Part shown: positions 21,511-34,435 of the stretch, one piece after another | Position numbering within the stretch: position 1 is the first letter of the stretch | Layout: every line of letters starts with the position of its first letter | DNA from: Hanleya hanleyi | Taxonomy: Eukaryota > Mollusca > Polyplacophora > Lepidopleurida > Hanleyidae | NCBI GenBank assembly: GCA_036873755.1 | Contig: JAVTVY010048011.1 | Coordinates: 169,519-233,518 of the forward strand | Direction of reading: 5' to 3' | Length of the DNA stretch: 64,000 nucleotides | Notes under the pieces: model-generated | Databases searched by the model: none | Told to the model about the DNA's origin: nothing | Seen by the model: only the letters and a program-made list of their open reading frames with translations | Program-made: the position numbers and the translations under genes

Positions 21511-22527
21511 ATCTTCTCGGTAAAAGAGCTTTATTAATTACACATTTTCTGAAAAAAATATATATATATTTTGGGTGAATTTATCACTTCTACTTATAAA
21601 ATTAAAGCACTGAACTCCTATTTTAACCAAGGTATACAATTCCCGTCACATGTATATCATTTCTACAGATGTTTTAAAATAGTATAGTTTTCCGTAAAAT
21701 GCGACTTTTCTTCTTTGACAATTTCGAATTTCCTGAGTTCTTCAGGTTCAAAAATTGCGGGAAAAATATTTCGCGATTGAAATACATCATCTCTGTTATT
21801 GACATGTCCCTGGAGATCATAGGAAACGAATAGAAAAAACCCCAGCATGCTAATATATGGTCTACGAAAGAATGTGGAGTGAATTTTATGCGAAAAAGGG
21901 ATGTTTTTGGCATTGTCCGCTTTTCCGCGGAATTCATGAATAGCATAAAATCACCTTGTGACCAGTCTAAATTTCATTTAGTACGAAACCACTGAGAAAA
22001 TGTTGATACTTGGCATAAAACTGCAATTTAAAACCAGTCACGACAAATTTAGACCCGCGAAGGAAGAATTAAAGAGGTGGGTCGGGGTACACCCCCAGGT
22101 AATTTTAGATTTATTTCACACGCTTCTCTACTAATTTTCGACCCATTTCAAGGCACCCCCTCGTAATTATTGAGGGTGGAGAGACGAAGTGGTCCTTGGT
22201 CTCCGCTCTTTGAGACATTCCGTTCTTTGTGCAACGCGGAGGTAAGGGGAGAGGCAAATCTTAATAAATTAATATCCTATCAACGTTCCAATAATTGAAC
22301 ATTAATAAGCGTCAATCCCTCCCCCTCCGTGTCATTAATCAAAGATCTTTTTTTATATATTCATAATGGCATTCCTTGAATCAACTCCGAGTCGCTTTCT
22401 TGTGCAGAATTTTTCTTAGTATGCATGGCGTTGATATTCATTTTGATCGCCATGAAAATCTTGTACCGATAAATACCGTGAACACAAAGGTAGGCAAAAA
22501 TGTCGACTGGTCTCCTTTTGGTATAGT
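21511..22527. other. No gene recognised
   Basis: AT-rich, with short frames on the minus strand at 21,663-21,946 that match nothing I recognise. Confidence 0.4.
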
Positions 22528-22818
22528 CATGCGCAGTCATGTACTTCGCTCTATCGCCATCGCTCTATCGCCCTATCGCCATCGATCTATCGCTCTATCG
22601 CCATCGCTCTATCGCTCTATCGCCATCGCTCTATCGCTCTATCGCCATCGCTCTATCGCTCTATCGCCATAGCTCTATCGCTCTATCGCCATCGCTCTAT
22701 CGCTCTATCGCCATCGCTCTATCGCTATCGCTCACCATAGCTCTATCGCTCTATCGCCATCGCTCTATCGTTCTATCGCACGATGGCGAAGTGACGATGG
22801 CCCCTCTCGGCCACCATA
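22528..22818 (-). mobile_element. Hairpin-ended element with GCGATAGA minisatellite, copy 2 (inverted)
   Basis: The reverse complement of this copy starts GGTGGCCGAGAGGGGCCAT, continues CGTCACTTCGCCATCG, then about 200 bp of GCGATAGA-type units, and ends CATGACTGCGCATGAC. It is orthologous in layout to 15,113-15,305 but has a longer array. Frames at 22,376-23,027 reading SLYRHRSIALSP repeats are array artefacts. Confidence 0.7.
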
Positions 22819-24240
22819 ATTTACCGTTTGTCATGTCCTCGATGGCACATGATAAAATGATATACCAATACAGGAAGCATGTGCTCCCTTCGTATTTTCA
22901 CCTCAATACTACAGCATGGAGAATGCCTGACAAGCAAATGCTGTATGTCGAGTCTGGGCACATAAGGCATTCGTCAGTATGGTATCACAGATTTACGCTA
23001 CTATGTCAAACTGCATTTCCATGTTAAACAATATCACTCATTTTTATGTAGCATATTTATACATTTCTGTTCTCATATCTTTTTATGGGGCTTGTAAATG
23101 GGACTTTTTTCGGTAGGTAATTCCAGGAAATAAATAAATAAAATAAAAGATTAGAAAATTTCCATGGAATTCAATCGGAGTTATCCCCTTCTTCCACAAA
23201 TCCACAGAAGGGGCTATTTCTACAAAACTCTGGTGAGCAACAAACAGCTCGAAAAGTCGTCTTGAGTAATGTTGTTCCCGAAATCACTTCCCGGCTATTC
23301 ATTGAGGTCAAACCGACTACTATAGACCATTATGCAGTAGAATTGATGGGTAGATTGTGGGTATTGACCGACCTGTTGTATTTCCATCTACTTACATTGA
23401 CATGAGATGAGGATATTAAAATCTCAAAGTTGGTGAGATTGACTTGTCCCCATTCCGCGTTCTTGAAAGTAGCACAGTCGATTATCAGTCTGGTGGACTC
23501 TAGCATCTGTGGGTTTAAACGTACTATTCCAGCTGTACATAAGCTCTCAGACAGATAGGGTCGGCATTTGTACCTTTCTCCTGGTGAAGGGATATTTCGC
23601 TGTTATGGTGTGGCATCACTTGCATATACTTGTCACATGTTTATATGTTAAAATATTTAATCATACCACAAAATGTTTTAATAAAGTATATATGAACTAA
23701 CTGCGAGGAGATAATTGGATAGAAAGAAAATCGACTGATATTCTGATCTTTAGATATGTTCGTTATCTAACTGAATACGCCTCACCACCCAACATTTCAG
23801 CTTGCGGTGAAAACTATGTCAATATCTAAATCCCATCCATATGTTAATATAAGGGGGATTATTTTAAACTAGTGATAACTGGCTTAACTGTAGTTAACAT
23901 GCTTTATATTACCATACTCTTGAAAAAAGTGTCATATTTGTTACCAAAATGAAAAGTGTGGTATCTTGAGTTGGAAATATCTCAGTTGTCACTCAATAAA
24001 AAGGGTAATATAAAAACAATATGAGGACGAAATTGTCAACGAATACAAGTACGGAATTATATAATACGGGAAAAACGTTGCTTCTTATTTTCAAAAAGGG
24101 ACAGAAGATGCAGACACATACAATTAATATACAGTCATGTAATTTAAAACTATCCAAACTGACAGAAACAGAAACGAAAACCTCCGCGCTGAGAAATGAT
24201 AACAGTCTAGGATTGGATGGTTCCAAATCTTTTAGAGGTA
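22819..24240. other. No gene recognised
   Basis: Unique-looking AT-rich sequence without recognisable coding content. Confidence 0.4.
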
Positions 24241-24254
24241 GTCAGGGTACTAAT

Positions 24255-24280
24255 TCTCTCCCTCTCTCTCTCTCTCTCTG
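24255..24280 (+). repeat. (TC)n microsatellite
   Basis: CTCTCCCTCTCTCTCTCTCT-type run. Confidence 0.8.
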
Positions 24281-24539
24281 CTACTTCCGGCAGTTTTACG
24301 TAATTTCCAAGATAATGGACCTTTTGGGATGATAATTCCTATCAGATATTTGCTACTCAGGATTTCACATCTTTTTTATGTTTCTTGATGCTTCCGTCTG
24401 CGCGTTTCGAGCATTGTCAGATCAACATAATTAACATGTCGTCGGTATCAGTGCATGATGAAGCTGTTTTGGACACCTCAGAATCAAATGATGTTAATGC
24501 CGCGTTAGTCATTAACTGAGTATTGTATCTAATACCGCT

Positions 24540-25580
24540 TATACCGGTGCTAGGGGCCGTGTGGTCATGTCATCCAAGTTGCCACATGAACAGGTATACA
24601 ATAAAGCGTACCTGAGATACAACACATTTCACGAATCGTTAGATTTTTTGATATGTGCTTTAGAATAGGTTAACCGGAAGACTATACTGTGAAGTCATGT
24701 GGCTTTGTCAATATGTCGGCACCTCTTCCCACTTCCCTTATATGTGTTGTAATTCATATATCGTTTATTTCACTGGTATGTGTTTGTAAAGTTGAACAAT
24801 TTTTGTCACCGAAGATCAAGGGATATTTCACGTAACCCCAAAGCTCCGAACAACCCCGGAAGTGTCATCAGCAATGTATGGTTGGTCGGTGGACGGACCC
24901 CTTGTTGCCAATTCCCGATGTTCAAGCCTACCAGGCCTGTGCAATTTGGGATCTCTTCCAGTCTGTCCAGGAGGGCATTTTGTGTCTCCCCCCGCGCCCC
25001 GCCCTATTTTTCTCGATATCCCTTGAGGTAGAAGGATGAAACTTTTCATACTATATATTTGGATCAAGCTCTAAAACAAAAGGTAAATACATCCAAGATT
25101 TTGTGAGGACGTCACAGTGATGTCATCTTGTCGAAAGTCATTTTTCGCATATTTTTTGGACCGCTTTTCCGATTTCTTTATTATTTCTTGATATTTTTTC
25201 TCAAAAACTAATTAATATGATAGAGAATAATTAGTTTGGGCAAAATAAATCCTTTTATGCCCTTTTAGGCATGAAAAATGCGGAAAAATGGACAGAAAAG
25301 TCTGAAAACACGATTTTCTGAGGACAACTTGTCGCCGCTATTTTCCTTTGCTTCAAGGATTATGCAAATAGTAACCGTGCGGTAATGCCATTCAAGATGT
25401 CCACATGAACAGCTACAATAAGAGCGTGGCTGGAATACAAATCATCACAGGGATCAGTTTTGATTCTTGTGGTGTGTTTTTTAGAAATATGCTGCCTGTT
25501 GGGTCATATGACTTCTTGTCAGTACGGCGTCATCTTTTTTTCATCACCCTTGTTGTGTTGTGTTTAATTGCGAGACGATC
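24540..25580 (-). mobile_element. Element A fragments flanking a piggyBac-MITE relic
   Basis: 24,545-24,760 and 25,380-25,575 are related in direct orientation (CACATGAACAG, ACAATAAAGCGTACCTGAGA / ACAATAAGAGCGTGGCTGGA) and resemble element A on the minus strand. Between them, 24,940-25,335 is a diverged inverted relative of 20,907-21,506. It has GACGTCACAGTGATGTCATC, AACTAATTAATATGATAGAG-like and CCTTTTAGGCATG segments. Confidence 0.55.
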
Positions 25581-27131
25581 AATGGCATTGTTGAACTTGG
25601 CGAACCTATTTCAACATCGCAATGAAAAAGGAAGAAAGGTCATCATGTTATTGAAATGGACAACTGATATGTATTGAAAATGCGGTTTACAAGTTTATAC
25701 AAATTAAGACGTATAAAAACGGGGGTATTTGAATATTATGAAGCTTTATTTAAATAGTGTGTTATCGAGCGGAAAACTGGAGACTATTGGCCGTCATCAT
25801 AGACACGTTAGTGACGTTCAGAACATGACCAGGGAAGCCCAGGAGAAAAGGGAAATGAAAAGAGTCGAGTAGTCGTACCTGACAGACGCTGAGCATTGGC
25901 TCACATATAAGCTACACGATATGAAGTCGATATTCCGTCAAGCAATCGATATTCACCGGACCCCGTCTGCAAATACCTCATACTGTTACTGCGTGCGTCA
26001 GCGTGGCCGGGACACGGCATCATCGGCCTCGGTAAACTCTAATTCTTACAAAGACCTGGCCTTGCTGCTGGCGACGAAAGGAAAAGCTAGCCGCCAAGCT
26101 TAAGATCATTACACCCAAAGATCATTACCTCAAGTGGGAACAAACGGAGAGACGCGGATATCATTGATGATATAGCATGCATTGTCATACCATTCTTGGC
26201 ACAGACTGGCAGACGGACCACTGAATATGCGTGTATCTAAATTATTCTAACAGCCAAAGATCCCAAAGACGCAATATCCCAGGTAAATAACATCATTCTT
26301 GGTCTATGTTCAGCTTATATTTCCTATCGTTCTGTATTTTCCCCCGTCCTGTACCAGTAGAGATGAACGATTGCACATGTTTTCTCCGTCGGTGATGGAT
26401 AAATAAACACAGATCCTGTTTTTTTGTATGTATACAGTCATAACGCAATAAGAGGCATAATACACTTAGGCTGGACAATTCAAGCACGTGCTAGCAGTAT
26501 AAGCTTATTTCCTATTATTCATTCTTGGTGCAGATTGTTCCATAATTCCGCTTCACGGGGCATAGACAAGCACCCTGCATCTTGGACATAATCACAAATA
26601 CCTATTCTTTCTGGATTCGTTGTGAATAACAGTTTATAGATCTGGGAATACACTTTAGAAATGGTATTTGTCTGCACGGGGGACATATTAACAATTGTAC
26701 TGTATCCAACTGACTGAGATTATGGATTCAGTTGGTCATCCTGTCTTTACCATAATTGCACACTCTCCACAGCTGAGTGGTCGTTCTGACGCGATGCCTA
26801 GCCATCATAAGTTGCCATGCAGTCTTGCCTACTGACGTTGACATACGTCAAAGCTCTCTTTTAGCTCTTGACGCGTATCTAGGGCCTGATAGCTGGGCTT
26901 GTAAAAACCTGCATTTACACACATACCATCTTCGTACTTCAGTGATTTCGATTAGATGCAGAAGCATGGCTGGCTGGTGACTGTTTCGGCTGGTGGAACC
27001 CTGGCAGATTTCCCTGGAAACTGATGCTATTGTGATCAATTAACATCGCCAAGTGAACAGTCGAGGAGGCCAGGCTGGGTCCAAATTCGCCGTGCTGCAT
27101 GCATCTACAACCATAGATCATAATATATATC
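25580..27131. other. Upstream flank of the SLC16-like exon
   Basis: No repeat or other exon was recognised. The promoter or 5' untranslated exon of the downstream gene may lie here, but nothing diagnostic was seen. An in-frame TAG at 27,114 precedes the start codon. Confidence 0.4.
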
Positions 27132-27540
27132 ATGCCTCTCGTCACGATGCAGGAGGCTGCAGCACCCGGCGGTCTCACAAAAGGAGGGGCCATATTCAAG
27201 AAGGATATATGTCCGTTTTGCCAGAACTCCCCCGGGATGGGGTCTATGGGAGGAGACAGTAAGAACAGCAGCAGGGATAGTAGCAGAAGCACTCCGTCCC
27301 AAGGGAGTAGGGAGCTTGTGCCATCTCCTGCTAAACCCGCACGCAAGAATGACTTAAAACAGTCACAGTCCACGACAATCAGGATTAACTTTGGCGATTT
27401 CTACCCCGAAGGAGGCTGGGGCTGGGTGGTATGTGCTGCAGCAGGACTAGTCTATGTGTTGTGCCATGGATTTCACTTCAGTTATGGAGCTCTTTACCTA
27501 ATAATTGTCGGGGAATTCAAATCGGAGCTAGCTGATGCAG
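27132..27540 (+). CDS. Monocarboxylate transporter-like (SLC16 family), first coding exon
   Basis: SLC16 proteins are 12-helix major-facilitator carriers in the plasma membrane, many moving lactate, pyruvate or related monocarboxylates. This exon encodes a 91-residue cytosolic N-terminus rich in Ser (SKNSSRDSSRSTPSQGS). The family signature follows at residues 92-100 (PEGGWGWVV, matching [D/E]G[G/S][W/F][G/A]W) and then the first transmembrane helix (about 97-118, with an FSYGALYLIIVGEF continuation). ATG 27,132 is supported by an in-frame TAG 18 bp upstream; ATG 27,147 is an alternative. The frame breaks at GATGCAG|GTGAGT, a strong donor leaving phase 1 (one base of codon 137). No downstream exon encoding TM2 could be placed with confidence within the window, so the first intron is long or the gene is truncated here. 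The substrate cannot be told from this exon. Confidence 0.9.
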
Positions 27541-28814
27541 GTGAGTATTACCATTTTCCTTAACTCATATATTATGTAATATACCATGTAAAAGACCTTT
27601 TCTGCAAATACATCAGATAATGTACCGAAATGTCACTGAACTGAGCCCATATAGTTCATAATTTGCTACTATGCCGTTAAGATATATTAATATAAGTCTC
27701 GCCTCTTTCAACAACAGAAGCCATCAGTTGTCATTTGAAAGACCTGGCACGTGTTAGGGATGACAATACAGTCTGTTAACAATTACACCTAGCAGATGCA
27801 GGCCTATATCTTAGCGTATTGATGAGGCGACAGGTGAAAAATGAACACGTAAAATGAATGGTCAAATAGTTTGTCTAATGATGAAGAATATACAGAATTG
27901 TTAATACGGTCGAAGGATTGCCATGGCAACTGCCCTTTATCTGTTACAGCCACTAGCAATTTCTGATAGCCGCTTTTGAGCTATATACGCTGTCTATACT
28001 ACCTGAGAATCAGCTGCTAATTGCGGACTGCAAACGACACAAAGAGAAGCTGCCTATAACTTCATATGATTATCACCTGTGCCTACCTGGTTATGTCTTG
28101 TATTCTTGTATGCTGGTAACGATGTTACATTGGTTTAACAAGGTATTATAGCAAGGACCTCTATACCTAAAGTTAATCGTAATTAACAGTATTTAAGTTG
28201 AGGTAATTCTACAAGAGTTTAATCGAGATAATTAGCATCACACAATGTATTGTCAAAGAGACAATGTCGAAGAGCTATGCGACACCTCTGCATGGGTTTC
28301 CGTTGCTATGGAGACCATTTGGCTGCCTAATATTGCAGAGATAATTCTTCTAGATCGAATATCTAATGCAATCTCTTACCGTTATGTAATTTTCAAATAC
28401 TAGAACAATTTTTAAGAAAAGAAGCTTCCACATATACGTCTAAATACCAGTTTCGCCAATTTATTCAACATCCAAGAAAGCATTGAACATTGTTGAATGT
28501 TTGAGTGTATGCTGATATGATGCCTTTTTCAATTTTCTGAAAATACAGTTACGGTATATTCCAAAAGATCTTGCTCGGTGTAACGATAGGAGATGATTAC
28601 ATTTTTATAAATTACAGTTATACCTTCCTAGATTGCATTACGCCATATATGCAGACGATGTTTATGCAAAGACTCTTCGCATCAAGCATGACAGCGCCCA
28701 AATTCTGACAGGTTAATTCGAAATGCTAGTTGAAAACAACCAGGTTTTTCCATCAATTCCTCATTACTGGCAAACTTATATTCTTTTAGAAAAGTGAATT
28801 TCCGTCTTAGATTT
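27541..28814 (+). other. Presumed intron 1 of the SLC16-like gene, first part
   Basis: Starts with GTGAGT. AT-rich, with no coding or repeat content recognised. Confidence 0.6.
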
Positions 28815-29278
28815 TGGATACCTGTCAAGCTCTGATTGTGACTATCGTAGAGTTAAGGTACCGGTCAAGCTCTGATCGTGCCTCTCTTACAGTTAGCATA
28901 TCGGTCACGCTCTGATTGTGGCTATCGTAGAGTTAGAACACTGGTTACGCTCTGATTGTGGCTATCTTACAGTTAGGATACCGGTCACGCTCTGATGGTG
29001 GCTATCGTAGAGTTAGAACACTGGTTACGCTCTGGTTGTGGCTATCTTACAGTTAGGATACCGGTCATGCTCTGATGGTGGCTATCGTGGAGTTAGAATA
29101 TTGGTTACTCTCTAATTGTGGCTATCTTAGAGTTAGGCAACCCGTCACGTTCTGATTGTGGCTATCTTAGAGTCAGGATACCTGTCACGCTCTTGTGGTT
29201 ATCTTGGAGCCTGGATATCGGTCACGCTCTGATTGTGGCTATCGCAAAGTTAGGATACCGGTCAAACACTAATTGTAG
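28815..29278 (+). repeat. ~42 bp minisatellite
   Basis: About eleven copies of GGATACCGGTCACGCTCTGA followed by TTGTGGCTATCGTAGAGTTA. Alternate copies tend to share CTTACAG versus CGTAGAG and CCGGTCAC versus CTGGTTAC, which indicates an 84 bp higher-order unit. Confidence 0.85.
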
Positions 29279-29954
29279 CTAGTCACCACGCAGATAGAGT
29301 ATTAACTTACCGTTTTATCATTTTATTCAGCAAATTCCGTCTCTATGAACGTTTGTGCACGATGCATTGTATCAGACTGTCCACACGCTCACCTCGTGTA
29401 TGGTTGGTTGGTTGGTTTGATTGGGCACTACATCGTAGTATACGGATCTCTTCCTCCTGTATACCTTGTCTGTTTTCTCTGAGCCCCTACATGTGAACCT
29501 ATTCTAATATTAGCCATGTAGCTCACTTGTCAGCGATGCCATCTGAATAGCCTACATGGGATAACTTCCTGGTTTGTCTGTCCGCAGATGTTCGGTCAAT
29601 AGCCAACATAGAGTTTCCACCCGAACGATAGAAGCTAGGATTTTTTTCACAATTAATTATTTAATCAGTTCCATTTATCCTAATGAGAGACCGCTCCCAG
29701 ATCACCGTGTGTTATACTCCAAGGATTAACCGACGCCGAGCATATCGAGTTAATTGCATACTCTTGTCTAAATCTGTTCAACTAATACTCTGGATGGATG
29801 TAGCGGAAATTTGGATGGTACTGTAGCAGACCCGATCAACTTCGGGATTACATAGAGGTTATTTTATCAAACATTGAGTTGTTAGCTTGCCTCGTGAATG
29901 CATAAATGAAACACAATTGTAAGAGAGCTATATTACAACGGTCGATCTTTAAAT

Positions 29955-30535
29955 GTGACGATTTTAATCAACGTCACAAAACATGATTGTTGCAGAAACT
30001 TATAAAACAGGGCTATTCCACCAAGCGCCTCCACTCAAATTTCTCAAATTTGGCGATACATATCGCATGCTGATAGCAAAATACGAACGTAGCGTGCAAG
30101 ATCTATGGAGTTACGTTTCGTAACTTGTGTCTAATTCCGCTTAACCCGGGGCTAGGGGCCGTATGAACTCATGTACTTCAAGATCTTCATGGTGCTCCTA
30201 TGAACAGTCACAACCAAAGCGTGACTGAGATACATCATTCTCTATATGACGACTTTACAACGATTATTATGGATTAAGAATACTGATCAGCGATACGGAT
30301 TTTATGTTCTAGGAACATCACGACGTCTTGTCGGCATCATTGAAAACTGTTGACCGCTTCTCTCTTACAGGAAGCTAGCCTATGTTTGTGTATACTATGA
30401 TTGTCTTTTTGAATTTGGTGCTAATACTGTTATATGGAATATGGAATAGGTCTTTGGATTATGGACGCGGATATTCTTTAATGGACGTCGGCTGACTTAT
30501 GAATGACGGACTAGACGCTTGTAATTTGCTAGTTA
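29955..30535 (-). mobile_element. Element A, near-complete copy
   Basis: From CAACGTCACAAAACATGATT to GACTAGACGCTTGTAATTT. All segments of other copies are present in reverse complement: CCTCCACTCAAATTTCTCAA, GGGGCTAGGGGCCGTATGAA, ACTTCAAGATCTTCATGG, CTTGTCGGCATCATTGAAAA, ACTGTTATATGGAATATGGA. No ORF and no clear terminal inverted repeat. The class is undetermined. Confidence 0.7.
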
Positions 30536-30588
30536 AATGAAAAAAATGGGCTGATAATGCGTCTGCAATGAAACAATGACCACTTTAA

Positions 30589-31739
30589 GGATAGCTATCC
30601 CCTTAGAGGCAGTTTTTGCACCCCCATGACAATTTGTCGTCTGTATCAATAAATATACAAGATAACCATAATAAACTATATATTTTATGAAAGCATACAT
30701 CGTAGGGATTCCAAATATATGATTTGTATAACTGACGCTGCTACTGTGTAGAAAATATTCCAATTTAAAAAAATTAAAATTAAAACAATAGCGTCCATTT
30801 TTCAATTGAAATTTCATGAAAACTGTTGGTCTTGTTTCAACTTTGATGGTATACCTTGGTAGGAGACAATTCGAACTAGTAAAAGTTATCTCATTTTTTA
30901 AAATTTTTGCCTGGTTTTGTTTTTATAACTATTTTACTAAAATAAATTGAAAAAAATGTACTTTTTTACGGTCGTTTGTCTTAAAAGTTCGATAATTAAA
31001 AAACAAAGCCGAACTTACAAAAAGTGAGATAGAGTTTTCTAGATCACCTTATAATTAACAAGCATGCCAAATTTCAAAAGCGTAGCATGGATACTTTTTG
31101 AGAAATAAACGTTTGAATTTCGGATTTTGTACAAAAATGAAAGGCTAGAAATCAGGCAAAATGTGTCCAGCTATACATCTGATGAATTAATCCCTATTTT
31201 TTGCTTGAATTCTATTGTCAAATACATTTTTAATCTGTCTAATGGGACCTACTCGAATTCCTGTTTATTCTGGATAACTATTACACTAAGTTTTTTACAT
31301 CAAGTCGGTTTAAAGTCCAATTTAAACTTTAAAAACCTGCTAAAACTTGTTCACACCTGTGTAGATTACTTCACGGCGGGTGTCTGAGTGAAGTGCCACT
31401 GTCCTAATTAGAAACAAAAATAAGGATGTTTGCATGGTTTTGGTCAGAAATGTAAATAAGTAGGACTGATAGATAATTAGCTTACCATAATACTGCGGAA
31501 ATGAGTTTTGGAAAGGGAAATTTAACAGACAGAAATAATAGTAGCCAAGCCCAAGCTAAGGCAATCTGTTTAATTGTTCCAGGGCCTCGGAAACTAAATT
31601 TTTAATCCTAATATTGAAGCACTTCTATTTATAATTTTTATTTCATTTTTTCACCAAATGTTAGAGGAAATAGTGAATATTTGAATGAAGAAATAAATAA
31701 AAAATGACCAATTTTGACCCTCTAAGGGGATAGCTATCC
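30589..31739. mobile_element. TTAA-flanked non-autonomous DNA transposon (1,151 bp)
   Basis: Ends GGATAGCTATCCCCTTAGAGG / CCTCTAAGGGGATAGCTATC(C) are inverted, and each is bounded by TTAA (30,585-30,588 and 31,740-31,743). The outermost 12 bp, GGATAGCTATCC, are themselves a palindrome. Frames at 30,533-30,817 and 31,127-31,387 are AT-rich and have no transposase motifs. Confidence 0.8.
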
Positions 31740-31743
31740 TTAA

Positions 31744-32295
31744 CAACAGCAATAACGTAGCAACTTTCCCAGATTGTTTTCTCAGCAACATTTCTTGTCA
31801 CTTTACCCGTCGTTTACAAAGTAGCCAAACGATTGATCCAACGTCGTTGTGGCCAATTATGTCAGTCCTACTGAAGCTACAGGTCGAAAATATAAACTTT
31901 GTCCCAGCGTTCAACACATAGCGAATCTTCTGTACCATGCAATTTAAAAACGCCCGACTTATTTACTGAGGGCTTACGTCACAGGAATTGTTTGATGGTT
32001 GGTTTAATGCAAACATTTCTTCCTCAATGCAAGGCGTCTCGCGATAGTCACATCATAATCGGTCATCCTCTTAAATAATCCTATCGACAGACAACATATT
32101 CATACATTTGTGGGTCGGGTTTATCCTCGACATGCAGCGGATTTCATGGGTGGCGTATTTCATGAAATTACAACCACTCCATATGGGTACCTCTTAGTGG
32201 ATTTAAAACCCCATACGTCGGAAGAAACACCCTGACAACCAATGTAGTTAGTTATATGCGATGGAGTCGTACAAGAATGACCCAAATCATCTCAC
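31744..32295. other. No gene recognised
   Basis: Nothing recognised. Confidence 0.4.
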
Positions 32296-32665
32296 CATTT
32301 TCCTATACGAAGTAGGCTCTCATTTGCAAATTGTCCGGTAATGAGTCAGTCAGTCAGTCCATCCGAATCCTTTCGTCGGCAAAATAAGGAGAACCGTTGA
32401 CATTAGAACCTTAATTTTTGGCATGAAGGTGCATTAGGGGACCGTTACCAGCAAGTTCTGAGCTTACCTACTTTTGATTAAAATTGCTGGTGATTTTTGA
32501 TGGAAATCACTGGTCATTCTGACTTGGGCTGTGCCCATCTTAATATAGGCAGGATTTCAACTGGGGTGAGAATTTCCAAGAGTTCAGTTCGCGTCGGAGT
32601 CCTAATGCCTACACTACTTCGTAGGTTCTGTGATGTTAGTCACACTGCTCATGTACATATCTCAC
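32296..32665 (+). mobile_element. Element B (ends ACGAAGTAGG...CTACTTCGT), fullest copy
   Basis: Starts at TACGAAGTAGGCTC and runs through ATTGTCCGGTAATGAGTCAG, TCCGAATCCTTTCGTCGGCA, AGGAGAACCGTTGACATTAG and CAGCAAGTTCTGAGCTTACC. It ends near CCTACACTACTTCGTAGGTT. Other copies: 33,505-33,575 and 34,040-34,235 (minus), 36,865-37,060 and 38,266-38,515 (plus). Confidence 0.7.
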
Positions 32666-32770
32666 CAATTAACTGGGGACTGTCTAGTTCCAATTCATCG
32701 TCCGATTCTGGAACTTGCAATGATCCAAATATTTGAGTTTTGATAATAATCCTCCGGAAATCATCACAAA

Positions 32771-33121
32771 TCAGTTCTTGAAATACATCAATGGGAGATT
32801 CTCGTAACTTACCTCAGTATGCATAGGTATTATATGTTTTGTTGACCAATGGTAAATTGATCTGGGAGAGGTAATTATCAAGGGTGGCTGCGGGTGAAGG
32901 GAGGCACGCGGCATGTACAGTGACCCCTGCCAGAGCTCCTGCTTTGTTGCCATGACTGGGTCACTAGGTCGGCCAGTGACGCACGGAGATTGTATCGACT
33001 CGCCCGGCCTGCCTTGTCTTGCAGAAGAAAACCTGCTTATCTCACGACTCGTCCCAGACGTGGATGCCTCGTTGTCTAATCTGGCCATAAATGTGTAATG
33101 TAGTCGATAAACTGCATACAT
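32771..33121 (-). other. Unsupported 116-codon frame
   Basis: The frame has an ATG and mixed composition with a Ser/Arg-rich middle, but no domain, splice context or codon pattern that I recognise. It lies in repeat-flanked sequence; most likely spurious. Confidence 0.1.
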
Positions 33122-33504
33122 CGGTGCATCATGTAGAATTCCAGTAGCCGAATTGCCAATGTACCGCGTTTTAAGCTACTTTTCTACAAGGTATATAATA
33201 TGACAGAATCTTGGGAATGTATCCCTCCAGACCAAATGTAACAGGAGAATATGGCGAAGAATATATAAAGGCGTCAAGGCCGACAATCGCTAGATCGCTG
33301 TCGCCGATCAAGACCTCCCGAAAATCTGCTGACCAGGCTTGTTAATGTGATGATTGTTTTTCCTATCGAAAATTGAGATTCTACGCATGCGAAAACGAGT
33401 TCCTTGGATTATGACTAATGTGTCTTGAATCTTTTCTTTAACAGCAAATAGTTCATGCCAGTAGAATCAGGAATACATTCCAAAATTGTTTTGCGTTTGA
33501 AACA

Positions 33505-34235
33505 CATGAGCAGTGTGACTAACGTCACAGGACCTACGAAGTAGAGTAGGCATTAGGACTCGATCGCATTTTCATTGAGATATGATGTGACCCTCCCCTA
33601 CGGTACGTTTCATCATAATATGGTACATGTACAGCCTTCCATAACAGCCATAGGTTCTCTTTATAACATGCCTTTTGTGAGATTGAGCAAGATTATATTC
33701 TGGGTATTTATATATTTACATCGATGTGTTCGTGCCACAAAAAATGAAAGTATATTGGTGAATGTTCTGGTCATTTAGTGATCCGGCCCTGGTACATCAA
33801 GCAGTTGAATAGACTCGGAGTTAAACACATTAATACTGGGCTCCACCAGCCTCCGTCTATAAATAGTTCGCTCAGCTGTATTGAGGTCGCTGTCCTCAGA
33901 TCTGGCGGTTGAATCCAACAGCGAGAGAGCACCAGGCATGCCAGGGCTGACAGTTCCCAAATTCCATGGTGTCATGTTTCCCTCGCTTAAATGATCGGAC
34001 TTTTCTCCGTATGATCTATAACAATATACTGAAGTGTTAATTATAAATCTAATTTTAATCAGAATTATTTCAGATCAGAACTTGCTGGTAACAATGCCTT
34101 AATGCTCGTTCATGGGTTCTAATGTCAACGGTTCTCCTTATTTTGCCGACGAAAGGATTCGGATGGACTGACTGACTGACTCACTCACTCATTACCGGAC
34201 AATTTGCGATCTGTAGCCTACTTCGTAGGAATTTG
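33505..34235 (-). mobile_element. Two partial element B copies around unique sequence
   Basis: 33,505-33,575 carries GTGACTAACGTCACAGGACC, CTACGAAGTAGAGTAGGCAT and TAGGACTCG. 34,040-34,235 carries CCTTATTTTGCCGACGAAAG and GTAGCCTACTTCGTAGGAAT. Both are in minus orientation. Together they may be one element with an insertion of about 460 bp (33,580-34,040). Confidence 0.6.
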
Positions 34236-34435
34236 TTGTTTGTCTATTGTTTCACCTCCATACCCGGAGCCAATTGAACGGACTGCTTTTTACTCGTTTA
34301 TGGAGTAAAGGTATTCAAAATCTTAGGGCATGATAAATGTTTATGTGGCTCGTATTTCAGTGTGTAAAGTTCGAAAAGACAGATTTGGCAGATTTAAGAA
34401 TGCATATACGTATCATTTATTCGGAGTTAAGGAAA

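Noticed and set aside
22376..23027. Ser/Tyr/Arg-rich frames in the GCGATAGA array
   Set aside because: Minisatellite artefact; the same peptide appears in the 15.1 kb copy on the opposite strand.
26939..27373. 144-codon minus-strand frame overlapping the SLC16 exon
   Set aside because: Antisense shadow of a real exon; no recognisable features.
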